Shown here: piece after piece, positions 34,331 through 43,337 of the stretch | How positions within the stretch are numbered: position 1 is the first letter of the stretch | Layout of the letters: each line of letters begins with the position of its first letter | Assembly (NCBI RefSeq): GCF_042140125.1 | Contig: NZ_CP159473.1 | Direction: 5' to 3' (one strand) | Source of the DNA: Rhodophyticola sp017644125 | GTDB taxonomy: Bacteria > Pseudomonadota > Alphaproteobacteria > Rhodobacterales > Rhodobacteraceae | Length of the DNA stretch: 64,000 nt | Position numbers and translations under genes: made by a program | Notes under the pieces: generated by a model | Seen by the model: the letters and a program-made list of their open reading frames with translations, nothing else | Databases searched by the model: none | What the model was told of the DNA's origin: nothing

Positions 34331-35695
34331 TCACAACGCGGCCCGAAGATCGTTGATGGCCCGCATGTAGGCGGTGGTGATCCGGTCGCGCTCCACATGC
34401 CGGCCCGCGCGCACCATGTGCCGGCCTGCGGACCAGACGTCGCTCACCAGCCCGTCACCGCCCGCGAAGACATAGCTGTCGAGGATCGTGTCCCCCGAAA
34501 GACCGGCCAGATCCGGCGCGGTCAAATCAAGCGCCAGCAGATCGGCCCAGTCCCCGGAGCGAAGCGCCCCTGTCTTGCGCCCCGCCGCTGTTGCGCCGCC
34601 CGCCAGCATCGCATCGAACAGCCGGCGGCCGGTGGAATGCGCGGGCGTCGCCAATGCCGCGCGGGACCGGTCGCGAAGGCGTTGGGAATACTCCAGAACC
34701 CGCAACTCCTCGGCCAGGGCGATGCGGATGTTGCTGTCGGACCCGATGGCGAGGCGGCCATCGTTCTGCATCCAGTGAACGCAATCGAAAATGCCGTCGC
34801 CCAGGTTGGATTCCGTGATCGGGCACAGAACGGCGCTGGCTCCGGATCGCGCAAGAGCGGCGGTTTCCGCGCGGGTCATCTGCGTGCAGTGGATCAAGGA
34901 CCAGCGGGCATCCAGATCCAGATGGTCCAGCGCCCATTCCACGGGCCGCTGGCCCCATTCGGCCTCGACCTCCTCCACCTCGGCGATCTGTTCGGCCAGA
35001 TGCATATGGATCGGCCCGCCGCCACCGAGCCCCGAGGCAAAGGGGATATCCGCGCGCGCCACGGCCCGAAGGCTGTGCAGCGCCACTCCCATCTGCCAGT
35101 CCGCCGGCCCGCTCGCCATTGCGTGATGGCTGGCATCGTGCAGGGCCGCGAACCCGTCCAGATCGTTGCCGAAACGGATTTGCCCGCGTCCAAGCGGGCG
35201 CTGGTCGCAGCCGCCATGCTGGTAGAAGGTCGGCAACAGCGTCAGGCCGATCCCGCTTTGATCGGCCGCCGCCCCGATGCGGGAGGCCATTTCCCCCAGA
35301 AACGGATAGGGGTGCCCGTCGGGCTGATGGTGCAGGTAGTGAAACTCCACATTCGTGGCATATCCGGCCTCCAGCATTTCCATCTGCACGAAGGCGGCGA
35401 TTACCTGAACCTGATCGGGGTCAAGCTGGTCCAGAAACCGGAACATCAGCTTGCGCCATGTCCAGAAACTGTCTGCCCCGTCGGGGCCGCGCGCTTCGGT
35501 CAGCCCGGCCATGGCCCGTTGAAATGCATGGGAATGCGCGTTCACAGGCGCCGGCAGCAGGCAGCCGACGCGGGTGCCGGCGGGCGGCGTATCGGCCCTC
35601 ACGCCGGTAATCGCCCCGCTATCGGCAATCGTGACGGTGACGTGGTTTTGCCAGCCCTCCGGGGTCAACGCCTGTTCGGCCCAGATCTGTATCAT
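34331..35695 (-). CDS. hutF: formimidoylglutamate deiminase
   Basis: 454-aa amidohydrolase converting N-formimino-glutamate to N-formyl-glutamate and ammonia. Metal ligands are seen in APVNAHSHAFQRAMAGL, in GGPIHMHLAEQ and in SLIHCTQM, and the final aspartate in LAIGSDSNIRIA. Length and motifs match HutF, not guanine deaminase or AtzA-type relatives. The MIQIWAEQAL start lies close to the intergenic operator. It pairs with hutG in the two-step route. Confidence 0.93.
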   Translation of the reverse strand: MIQIWAEQALTPEGWQNHVTVTIADSGAITGVRADTPPAGTRVGCLLPAPVNAHSHAFQRAMAGLTEARGPDGADSFWTWRKLMFRFLDQLDPDQVQVIAAFVQMEMLEAGYATNVEFHYLHHQPDGHPYPFLGEMASRIGAAADQSGIGLTLLPTFYQHGGCDQRPLGRGQIRFGNDLDGFAALHDASHHAMASGPADWQMGVALHSLRAVARADIPFASGLGGGGPIHMHLAEQIAEVEEVEAEWGQRPVEWALDHLDLDARWSLIHCTQMTRAETAALARSGASAVLCPITESNLGDGIFDCVHWMQNDGRLAIGSDSNIRIALAEELRVLEYSQRLRDRSRAALATPAHSTGRRLFDAMLAGGATAAGRKTGALRSGDWADLLALDLTAPDLAGLSGDTILDSYVFAGGDGLVSDVWSAGRHMVRAGRHVERDRITTAYMRAINDLRAAL

Positions 35696-35709
35696 GGCAG
35701 TGTCCTGTC

Positions 35710-35738
35710 TTGACAGTATATTATGTGCAGACATAATA
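35710..35738 (+). promoter_or_regulatory. hutI promoter with overlapping HutC operator
   Basis: TTGACA at 35710-35715 is a perfect minus-35, followed after 17 bases by ATAATA at 35733-35738. An inverted repeat with perfect 8-base arms, TATTATGT-GCAG-ACATAATA (35719-35738), covers the spacer and minus-10. A shorter palindrome, CTGTC-TT-GACAG (35705-35716), covers the minus-35. The site lies between the hutF and hutI starts and is the best candidate for HutC control of both directions. Confidence 0.75.
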
Positions 35739-35777
35739 AGCCAAGGATCTCGACGAAAACAAGGGCGGATAATACGG

Positions 35778-36971
35778 ATGCTGCTGACGCGTGCGACCCT
35801 GGCGACCATGACAGGCGATGCGCCCTACGGTCTGATCCCCGATGGCGCGCTGGCCCTCGCGAACGGGCGGATCGAATGGGTCGGCCCGGCGGAGGCGATA
35901 CCGGAGGTCTATCGCGGCGGGCCGGTGCACGATCTGGGCGGGCGGCTGGTTACGCCCGGCCTGATCGATTGCCACACCCATCTGGTTTTTGCGGGCAACC
36001 GCGCCCGCGAGTTCGAGATGCGGCTGACCGGGGCCGGCTATGCCGAGGTGGCAAGGGCAGGCGGCGGCATCGTGTCCACCGTGGCCGCCACCCGCGCCGC
36101 CAGCATGGACGATCTGCTGGCCGATGCGCTGCCCCGCCTTGATGCGCTGATTGCCGAAGGTGTGACAGTGGTCGAGGTGAAATCGGGATATGGTCTGGAC
36201 CGCGAGACCGAGTTGAGGATGCTGCGGGCGGCACGCGCGCTGTCGGATCTGCGCGGGATCCGCGTCGTCACCAGTTATCTGGGCGCGCATGCCGTCCCGG
36301 CGGAGTATCAGGGCCGGGCGGATGCCTATCTGGACGAGGTCTGCCTGCCGGTGCTGGACGCCGCGGTGGCCGAAGGGCTGGTCGATGCGGTCGACGGGTT
36401 TTGCGAAGGCATCGCCTTCGACACGGGCCAGATGGCGCGGGTGTTCGACCGGGCGCAGGCGCTTGGCCTGCCGGTGAAGCTGCACGCGGAACAACTGTCC
36501 CATCAGGGCGGCGCGGCGCTGGCTGCGCGCTACGGGGCCCTGTCGGCGGACCATCTGGAACACGCGACCGAGGCAGATGCGCGGGCAATGGCCGCGGCGG
36601 GCACGATTGCGGTGCTGCTGCCGGGTGCGTTTTACACGTTGCGCGAAACTCAGACCCCGCCGGTGGAGGCGTTCCGCGAGCATGGCGTGCCGATGGCTCT
36701 TGCGACGGATGCCAATCCGGGCTCGTCGCCCATGGTGTCGCTGCTTCTGGCGATGAATATGGGCTGCACCCTGTTCCGGCTGACCCCCGAGGAGGCGCTG
36801 GCCGGCGTTACCCGCAATGCGGCCCGGGCGCTCGACATCGCGGATATGGGCGTTCTGGCGCCCGATATGCGGGCCGATCTGGCGGTCTGGAATGTGGAAA
36901 GCCCCGGGGAGCTGGCTTACCGGATCGGGGTCAACCGGCTTCACCGGCGTATCGTGGGGGGCATTCTGTGA
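35778..36971 (+). CDS. hutI: imidazolonepropionase
   Basis: 397-aa zinc amidohydrolase opening imidazolone propionate to formiminoglutamate. The metal site HTHLVFAGNRAREFEMRL and the downstream KLHAEQLSHQGGAA, SADHLEHAT and ALATDANPGSSP segments are all typical. The start at 35778 is the first in-frame ATG after the promoter; longer frames run back into hutF. Its TGA overlaps the GTG start of hutH by four bases. Confidence 0.95.
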   Translation: MLLTRATLATMTGDAPYGLIPDGALALANGRIEWVGPAEAIPEVYRGGPVHDLGGRLVTPGLIDCHTHLVFAGNRAREFEMRLTGAGYAEVARAGGGIVSTVAATRAASMDDLLADALPRLDALIAEGVTVVEVKSGYGLDRETELRMLRAARALSDLRGIRVVTSYLGAHAVPAEYQGRADAYLDEVCLPVLDAAVAEGLVDAVDGFCEGIAFDTGQMARVFDRAQALGLPVKLHAEQLSHQGGAALAARYGALSADHLEHATEADARAMAAAGTIAVLLPGAFYTLRETQTPPVEAFREHGVPMALATDANPGSSPMVSLLLAMNMGCTLFRLTPEEALAGVTRNAARALDIADMGVLAPDMRADLAVWNVESPGELAYRIGVNRLHRRIVGGIL

Positions 36972-38509
36972 GCGTGGTTCTGACACCGGCCGCCGCCAGT
37001 CTTGGCGATCTGGAGCGGATCTGGCGCGGGCGCGAACCGGTGGATATCGCGGAAACCGCCCGCGCCCCGGTGGAAGCCGCCGCAAGAATGGTCGAGCAGG
37101 CGGCCGCGGGCGACGCGGCTGTATATGGCGTCAACACCGGCTTTGGCAAACTGGCCAGCATCAAGATCGCCCCTGAGGATACCGCAACATTGCAGCGCAA
37201 TCTGGTGTTGTCCCACTGCTGCGGCGTGGGCACGCCGCTGGATGCGCCGACAACCCGGCTGATGATGGTGCTGAAACTGCTGTCTCTGGGCCGCGGGGCA
37301 TCGGGTGTGGCCTGGAGCACCATCGCGCTGATCCGCGACATGGTGAATGCGGGCGTCACCCCGGTGATCCCCGATCAGGGATCCGTCGGGGCATCGGGCG
37401 ATCTGGCGCCGCTGGCGCATATGGCCGCCGTGATGATCGGCAGCGGCGAGGCGGTTTTTGACGGGACGCGGATGCCGGGCGCCAAGGCGCTGGCCGCGGC
37501 GGGGCTGCGCCCCGTGACCTTGGTCGCGAAGGAAGGGCTGGCGCTGATCAACGGCACCCAGTTTTCAACGGCCTGCGCGCTTGTCGGCCTGTTCAAGGCC
37601 TGGACCAATGCGGCGGCGTCGATCGTGACGGGGGCTCTTTCAACCGATGCAATCATGGGCTCCACCGCGCCGATGCTGGCCGAGCTGCACGCGCTGCGCG
37701 GCCATGCCGGGCAGATTGCGGTGGCCGCGGCGCAGCGGGCGCTTATGGCGGGCTCGGAAATTCGCGAAAGCCATCGCGACGGCGACACACGGGTGCAGGA
37801 TCCGTACTGCATCCGCTGCCAGCCTCAGGTCACCGGCGCGGCGCTGGATCTGCTGTGGTTCGCGGGCCGAACGCTGGAGATCGAAGCCAATGCCGTGACC
37901 GACAACCCGCTGATCCTGCTTGATCAGGGCCGGATCGTGTCGGGCGGTAACTTCCACGCCGAACCCGTGGCACTGGCCGCCGATCAGATCGCGCTCGCCC
38001 TTGCCGAAATCGGCGCCATCGCGCAGCGGCGGGTGGCGCTCATGGTCGACCCGACGCTCAGCTTCGATCTGCCGGCCTTCCTGACGCCCGCGCCGGGGTT
38101 GAATTCCGGCCTGATGATCGCCGAGGTGACCACAGCCGCCCTGATGAGCGAGAACAAGCATCTGGCGAACCCCTGTTCCACCGACAGCACGCCGACCTCC
38201 GCCAATCAGGAGGATCATGTGAGCATGGCCGCCCATGCGGCGCGGCGGCTGGACCGGATGAATGCCAATCTCAACACGATCCTGGGTGTGGAGCTGATTT
38301 GCGCGGCGCAGGGCATCGAGTTTCGCGCGCCCCTGCGGACCAGTGCGGCGTTGCAGACGGTGATGGCGAAAACCCGTGCGGTCATCCCGACCATCGGCGA
38401 GGACAGGTATCTGGCCGATGATCTGGCCCGGGCCGCAGGCCTCGTGGCCGAAGGGGTGCTGGCCGACGGGGCCGATCTGCCCGGCTATGCGGATCGGGGG
38501 CGGGAATGA
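36968..38509 (+). CDS. hutH: histidine ammonia-lyase
   Basis: 513-aa lyase converting histidine to trans-urocanate and ammonia. The MIO cofactor triad Ala142-Ser143-Gly144 lies in SVGASGDLAPLAH; Tyr53 in YGVNTGFG is the catalytic tyrosine. The C-terminal NPCSTDSTPTSANQEDHVSM segment fits histidine specificity. The GTG start at 36968 overlaps the hutI stop (GTGA), and the MSVVLTPAAASL N-terminus supports it. Its own stop overlaps the hutG start (ATGA). Confidence 0.96.
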   Translation: MSVVLTPAAASLGDLERIWRGREPVDIAETARAPVEAAARMVEQAAAGDAAVYGVNTGFGKLASIKIAPEDTATLQRNLVLSHCCGVGTPLDAPTTRLMMVLKLLSLGRGASGVAWSTIALIRDMVNAGVTPVIPDQGSVGASGDLAPLAHMAAVMIGSGEAVFDGTRMPGAKALAAAGLRPVTLVAKEGLALINGTQFSTACALVGLFKAWTNAAASIVTGALSTDAIMGSTAPMLAELHALRGHAGQIAVAAAQRALMAGSEIRESHRDGDTRVQDPYCIRCQPQVTGAALDLLWFAGRTLEIEANAVTDNPLILLDQGRIVSGGNFHAEPVALAADQIALALAEIGAIAQRRVALMVDPTLSFDLPAFLTPAPGLNSGLMIAEVTTAALMSENKHLANPCSTDSTPTSANQEDHVSMAAHAARRLDRMNANLNTILGVELICAAQGIEFRAPLRTSAALQTVMAKTRAVIPTIGEDRYLADDLARAAGLVAEGVLADGADLPGYADRGRE

Positions 38510-39300
38510 CGCCGGTCGACGTGCTGCGCGGCGACGGGCCGGTCGTTCTCGGCATGCCGCATGCGGGAACGTGGCTGCCCGATGGCGTGGCCGATGCGCT
38601 GAACCCCCGTGGCCGGGCCCTGTCGGATACGGATTGGCATGTCGATGAGCTTTATCGGGGCCTTCTGCCCGATGTCACAACGGTTCGCGCGGTGTTTCAC
38701 CGCTATGTCGTCGACCCAAATCGTGACCCGGCCGGCGGCAGCCTTTATCCCGGGCAGAACACCACGGGGCTGGTGCCGCTGACGGATTTCGACGGGCAGG
38801 TAATTTGGCACAGCCCGCCGGACCAGACGGAGATCGCCCGGCGCGTTTCTCGGTTTCACGCGGCTTATCATGACGCATTGGCAGCCGAGATCCGGCGGGT
38901 AAAGGCGGTCCACGGCGTGGCCATTCTGTACGATTGCCACTCGATCCGCGCGACCATTCCGCATCTTTTCAGCGGCGTCCTGCCGGATCTCAATATCGGA
39001 ACCTATGACGGCGCGTCCTCGGCCCCGCAGGTGGAGGCCGCGGTGGCGGGCATCTGCGCATCCGCCGGGGGGTATTCCAGCGTGGTGAATGGCCGCTTCA
39101 AGGGCGGCTGGACCACGCGCCACTACGGGCGGCCCCGGCACGGCGTTCATGCAATCCAGATGGAACTGGCCCAATCGACCTATCTGGCCGAGGAGGCGCC
39201 GCCGTGGATCTTCGACCGGGACCGGGCCGCACGGTTGCGCCCTGTCCTGCAAGACATCCTTGAAACCCTGGCCGATCTGGCCCCCTGGCTCAGGAGCTGA
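38506..39300 (+). CDS. hutG: N-formylglutamate deformylase
   Basis: 264-aa amidohydrolase producing glutamate and formate from formylglutamate. The motifs VVLGMPHAGTWLPD, SDTDWHVDELY, VAILYDCHSI and VNGRFKGGWTTRHYG are those of the N-formylglutamate amidohydrolase family, not the arginase-like HutG that makes formamide. This fits the presence of hutF. It is translationally coupled to hutH and is followed by hutU after five bases. Confidence 0.94.
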   Translation: MTPVDVLRGDGPVVLGMPHAGTWLPDGVADALNPRGRALSDTDWHVDELYRGLLPDVTTVRAVFHRYVVDPNRDPAGGSLYPGQNTTGLVPLTDFDGQVIWHSPPDQTEIARRVSRFHAAYHDALAAEIRRVKAVHGVAILYDCHSIRATIPHLFSGVLPDLNIGTYDGASSAPQVEAAVAGICASAGGYSSVVNGRFKGGWTTRHYGRPRHGVHAIQMELAQSTYLAEEAPPWIFDRDRAARLRPVLQDILETLADLAPWLRS

Positions 39301-39305
39301 CCCCG

Positions 39306-40970
39306 ATGACCAATTCCCGCCACAACACGCGCGACATCTACCCGCCCACAGGTCGGGAGATCACGGCGAAATCCTGGCTGACCGAAGCCCCGATGCGGAT
39401 GCTGATGAACAATCTGCACCCGGATGTGGCGGAAAACCCGCATGAGCTTGTGGTCTATGGCGGGATCGGGCGCGCGGCGCGGACATGGGAGGATTTCGAT
39501 ACGATCGTCGCGTCCCTCAAAGAGCTGGAGGAGGATGAGACGCTTCTGGTGCAATCGGGCAAACCCGTGGGCGTCTTCCGCACCCATGCCGATGCGCCCC
39601 GCGTCCTGATCGCAAATTCCAATCTGGTGCCGCATTGGGCGACATGGGACCATTTCAACGAACTCGATAAGCGGGGGCTGGCGATGTATGGCCAGATGAC
39701 GGCGGGCTCGTGGATCTATATCGGCACGCAAGGCATCGTGCAGGGCACCTACGAGACCTTTGTCGAGGCCGGGCGCCAGCATTACGGCGGCGATCTGAGC
39801 GGTCGATGGATCCTGACCGCAGGGCTTGGCGGTATGGGCGGCGCGCAGCCGCTGGCCGCGGTCATGGCGGGGGCCTGCTGTCTGGCCGTGGAATGCGACG
39901 AGACCCGCGCCGATTTTCGCCTGCGCACGGGGTATCTGGATGAAAAAACCCACTCGCTGGACGAGGCGCTGGAGATGATCTCCCGCTGGACCAAAGCCGG
40001 AGAGGCAAGGTCCGTGGGTCTGATCGGCAACGCGGCGGATGTGTTTCCCGATCTGGTGCGGCGCAATGTGCGCCCCGACATGGTGACCGACCAGACCTCC
40101 GCCCATGACCCGATCCATGGGTATCTGCCGCAGGGCTGGAGCGTGGCGGAGTGGCGCGCGCAGCAGGAAAGTGACCCCAAAGCGGTGGAGCGGGCGGCGC
40201 GGGCAAGCATGAAAATCCATGTGGCCGCGATGGTCGATTTCTGGAACGCAGGCGTGCCGACGCTTGATTATGGGAACAATATCAGACAGGTGGCGCTGGA
40301 GGAGGGGCTGGAGACGGCCTTTGCCTTTCCGGGGTTCGTGCCGGCCTATATCCGCCCGCTGTTCTGCCGTGGCGTGGGCCCGTTCCGCTGGTGCGCCCTG
40401 TCCGGCGATCCGGAGGATATCTACAGGACCGACGCCAAGGTGAAGGAACTGGTGGATGACCCGCATCTGCACAACTGGCTCGACATGGCGCGGGAGCGGA
40501 TCAGTTTTCAGGGCTTGCCGGCGCGGATTTGCTGGGTCGGGCTGGGGGTCCGCGACAAGCTGGGGCTGGCCTTCAACGAGATGGTGCGAACGGGCGAACT
40601 CTCGGCGCCGGTCGTGATCGGACGCGACCATCTAGACAGCGGATCGGTCGCCTCCCCCAATCGCGAGACAGAGGCGATGAAGGATGGCTCGGACGCGGTC
40701 AGCGACTGGCCGCTGCTCAACGCGCTCCTGAACACCGCCTCGGGCGCGACATGGGTGTCGCTCCATCACGGGGGCGGCGTGGGCATGGGCTTCAGCCAGC
40801 ATTCCGGCATGGTGATCTGTTGCGACGGGTCGCCGGACGCGGACCGGCGGATCGCCCGGGTGCTCTGGAACGATCCGGCCACCGGTGTCATGCGCCACGC
40901 CGACGCGGGCTATGATATCGCGCGGGACTGCGCCCGCGAAAACGGATTGCGGCTGCCCGGTATCCTTTAG
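39306..40970 (+). CDS. hutU: urocanate hydratase
   Basis: 554-aa NAD-dependent urocanase converting urocanate to imidazolone propionate. The N-terminus NTRDIYPPTGREITAKSW, the dinucleotide loop TAGLGGMGGAQPLA, the catalytic-cysteine region YIRPLFCRGVGPFRWCAL and the C-terminal LHHGGGVGMGFSQHSG are canonical and the length is exact. Last gene of hutIHGU. Its TAG overlaps the TAA of the convergent DUF2478 gene by three bases. Confidence 0.97.
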   Translation: MTNSRHNTRDIYPPTGREITAKSWLTEAPMRMLMNNLHPDVAENPHELVVYGGIGRAARTWEDFDTIVASLKELEEDETLLVQSGKPVGVFRTHADAPRVLIANSNLVPHWATWDHFNELDKRGLAMYGQMTAGSWIYIGTQGIVQGTYETFVEAGRQHYGGDLSGRWILTAGLGGMGGAQPLAAVMAGACCLAVECDETRADFRLRTGYLDEKTHSLDEALEMISRWTKAGEARSVGLIGNAADVFPDLVRRNVRPDMVTDQTSAHDPIHGYLPQGWSVAEWRAQQESDPKAVERAARASMKIHVAAMVDFWNAGVPTLDYGNNIRQVALEEGLETAFAFPGFVPAYIRPLFCRGVGPFRWCALSGDPEDIYRTDAKVKELVDDPHLHNWLDMARERISFQGLPARICWVGLGVRDKLGLAFNEMVRTGELSAPVVIGRDHLDSGSVASPNRETEAMKDGSDAVSDWPLLNALLNTASGATWVSLHHGGGVGMGFSQHSGMVICCDGSPDADRRIARVLWNDPATGVMRHADAGYDIARDCARENGLRLPGIL

Positions 40971-41482
40971 GCCGCCCGGGCGGGCAGGTAGGTCTCGATC
41001 CAGGTCAGGATCGTGTCCTGCACGGGGGCGAGCGGTACGGCAAGGCCATCGGTGAAATCAAGAAAGGCCTGCCGGTTCAGCCGGTTGACGCCAACCAGTA
41101 CGGGCAGCCCAAGCGCAAGCGCGTCGGCAATGACGGGGCGGAAGCCGCGCCCCTCGGCCTCGTGCTTGCCGAACTTGTTGACGACAAGCAGATCGGCGCC
41201 CGTGGCCAGATCGGCCTGCACCTGTGCCACCGCCGCTTCCAATGCCGCGGGGTCCAGCCGGCACCCGCGGGACGCGCGCCCCAGGGCCTGGGAGATACGG
41301 ATGACCGGGCCCGCGGGCAGCACGCGCACATCCATGTCGCAACGATGATCACCCTTGCGCCCGGTATTGATCTGGACGGTGCCGCAGGGCGTTCGACCCC
41401 GGGCCAGAAGCGTTTCCGCCACGCCTGCCAGCAGCAGGTCGGTGTCGCCGCGCCCGGCGGCCATTGTGTACGCGATATTCAT
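40967..41482 (-). CDS. DUF2478 P-loop-like protein
   Basis: 171-aa protein of the DUF2478 family often found near molybdenum or nitrate reductase genes. The N-terminus MNIAYTMAAGRGDTDLLLAGVAETLLARG resembles a degenerate nucleotide-binding loop, followed by ADLLVVNKFGKHEAEGRGFRPVIADAL with the NKFGK element. The start lies 80 bases after the truncated carbonic anhydrase gene. Probably last in the extended nar transcript; its biochemical role is not known. Confidence 0.75.
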   Translation of the reverse strand: MNIAYTMAAGRGDTDLLLAGVAETLLARGRTPCGTVQINTGRKGDHRCDMDVRVLPAGPVIRISQALGRASRGCRLDPAALEAAVAQVQADLATGADLLVVNKFGKHEAEGRGFRPVIADALALGLPVLVGVNRLNRQAFLDFTDGLAVPLAPVQDTILTWIETYLPARAA

Positions 41483-41562
41483 GTTCAAGCCTCGGTTCCG
41501 GATGCCGTTGGACGGCGAAAGATATGTCGGCTGCGTGCGGTGTTGCGGGGGCATGGGGCCGG

Positions 41563-41970
41563 TCATGTCCCGCCTCTGGGTCTGGCGTGGTCTTTCGTGA
41601 TCGTGCTGGAGAGATCCCGCAAAAGCCCGTCTTTCAGCCCGTAGACCAGCCCGTGGATCGCAATGTCGTCGCTCCGTTGCCATGCCCGGTGCAGGATCGG
41701 CGTTTCCGCGACCCGTCGGACGCCTTCGATCACGTTCAGCTCGGCAAGCTTGTCGCGCCGGCCTTCGATCGTTGCGATCCGCGACAGGTCGATGGTGTAG
41801 GCCCGCGCCAGCCGCCGGATCGGCTCCAGCCAGTGATCGGCCAGACCATGGGACAGATCCTCGGTCGCGGCCCGGACACCGCCGCAGCCGTAATGGCCGC
41901 AGAGGATGATCTCGCGGCCGTTTCGGTCATCCGACCAGCGCCGGTTTCGGGTCAAGAGACGGGCAAGCAT
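41563..41970 (-). pseudogene. beta-carbonic anhydrase with internal deletion
   Basis: 135-aa remnant of a beta-class carbonic anhydrase, which is normally about 210-220 aa. The first residues MLARLLTRNRRWSDDRN match the family N-terminus. The sequence then jumps to REIILCGHYGCGGVRAA, the later zinc-binding strand (His and Cys), and continues normally through RRDKLAELNVIEGV and IAIHGLVYGLKDGLLRDL. The missing 70-80 residues contain the first zinc cysteine and the Asp-Arg dyad (CSDSR region) and the HRNxAN segment. The deletion keeps the frame. The start overlaps the stop of the frameshifted hemerythrin gene (TGATG). Catalysis should be lost. Confidence 0.75.
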
Positions 41971-42531
41971 CACGGCGTATCCATCACCCGGTCCAGCCCG
42001 CGCCGTTGCAGCATCCGCAGGCGGAGCGAGCCAAGGTCGCCCCCGCCAAGACGCGCGCGGGCAATAGGCAGAACGATCCCGGTTTCCACGATGAGAACGC
42101 GCCGTGCCTGTCTGCTGAACGCGCTCAAGGTCTCGCGCCCGGATTTCGACAGGGGGGCGGGCCGTGTCCGCGCTCCGGCGCCGCCAAGGATGTCGATGAC
42201 GCCCGGGATCATCTGCCGCAGCGCGCCGTGATCGGCCTGCAGCCCGTCAAGCACGCGCGCGATCCCGTCCTCCTGCGGGCAGCGGCGGCGCATGAGCGGG
42301 TGCAGATCATCATCGCTGTCGACCAGATGCGGCGGGAAGATGTGGGTCAGAAAGGCGATGATCCTCTGCGCAGCCGGGCCGTCCACGGCCCCGATCCGCA
42401 CCAGCCCATCGATCTGATCGCAGATCTCCCTCGGCCTGCCGGTGATCCTGCTCCAGAAAATCCAGCGGGTTTCCAAGCCGCCGGAATGTGCGGGGCGGTT
42501 CGGACGGGGATGGAGACGGACCGGGCGGCAT
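41970..42531 (-). pseudogene. hemerythrin-domain protein, frameshifted
   Basis: A hemerythrin (HHE cation-binding) gene of the kind found near nar genes, interrupted by a one-base shift. From the ATG at 42531, four bases after the ppiC-like stop, one frame gives MPPGPS through NPLDFLEQDHRQA. The family continuation REICDQIDGLVR, then HIFPPHLVDSDDDLHPLMRRR and VLPIARARLGGGDLGSLRLRMLQRRGL, is in another frame down to 41970. The shift lies at about 42428-42435, where GCCGAGGGAG would read through if one G were absent. Either a mutation or a sequencing error. Confidence 0.75.
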
Positions 42532-42534
42532 GGG

Positions 42535-43332
42535 TCAGACCGGACGCATGTCGGTGCCGGTGATGCGGGCGGCCTCGACAAGGTTGGTGACAAACGCCCG
42601 TGCTGCTTCGGTCCACGCGGCTTTCTCCATCGCGTCGGAGATTTTCTGCCTGACCGCCGAATAGGGCAGCACCCGGCGCGGGCCAAGCGCATCCATCCGG
42701 ATGACATGATATCCATGGCGGGTCAGAACCGGCTCGGGCGTGATCTCGGCCTCTGCAAGGCGGCGCAGGGCCGCTTCGAACTCGGGTACGGTGTCGCCGG
42801 GGCCAAGCTGGCCGAGCGCGCCACCGTTCGATCTGGATCCGCAGTCGGAGTTGTGGCGGGCGAGCTTGGCAAAACTATCCGGTGTTTCCAGCGCCAGAGA
42901 TGTCAGGCCGGCGGCGCGGCTTCGCGCGCTCTCGCGCGCCGCCTTGTCGCGGGGGTCGCAGGCCACAAGGATGTGGGACACCTCCCAAAGGGGTGGGGTC
43001 CGGAACCGCGCCGGGTCCTTGCGCCATTCCGCGTCGATGGCGGCCTCTTCGGGCGGAGCGACGGTGATGACCGCGTCGAGAAGGCCCCGGATCAGGGCCT
43101 CCTCCTCGGTTTCGAAGCGGCCCGGCCCGATTTCGGCAGGGTCCGCGACCAGCCCTCGCCGCGCGGCCTCCTGCAGCATCAGGGTGCGGATCGCGAGGGC
43201 CTGGGCGGCCTTGCGCCAGGCGACGCCGGGTTTGCCTTTCGGCGCCTCGTGGTTCTGCGCCTCGGCGGCGATGCGGATCTGGGGGACCACCTCGCCATTG
43301 ACGACCAGATCGGGGAAGAGCGCTGTTGCCAT
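42535..43332 (-). CDS. PpiC-type peptidylprolyl isomerase near nar genes
   Basis: 265-aa protein with a parvulin domain in its second half: EVSHILVACDP, SFAKLARHNSDCGSRSNGGALGQLGPGDTVPEFE and ITPEPVLTRHGYHVIRMD. No signal peptide is present, so it is cytoplasmic, in line with a NarGH assembly helper. The start is six bases after the narI stop and the stop precedes the hemerythrin start by four. Similar genes directly follow narI in Paracoccus-like genomes; the chaperone role is inferred. Confidence 0.85.
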   Translation of the reverse strand: MATALFPDLVVNGEVVPQIRIAAEAQNHEAPKGKPGVAWRKAAQALAIRTLMLQEAARRGLVADPAEIGPGRFETEEEALIRGLLDAVITVAPPEEAAIDAEWRKDPARFRTPPLWEVSHILVACDPRDKAARESARSRAAGLTSLALETPDSFAKLARHNSDCGSRSNGGALGQLGPGDTVPEFEAALRRLAEAEITPEPVLTRHGYHVIRMDALGPRRVLPYSAVRQKISDAMEKAAWTEAARAFVTNLVEAARITGTDMRPV

Positions 43333-43337
43333 GTCGC

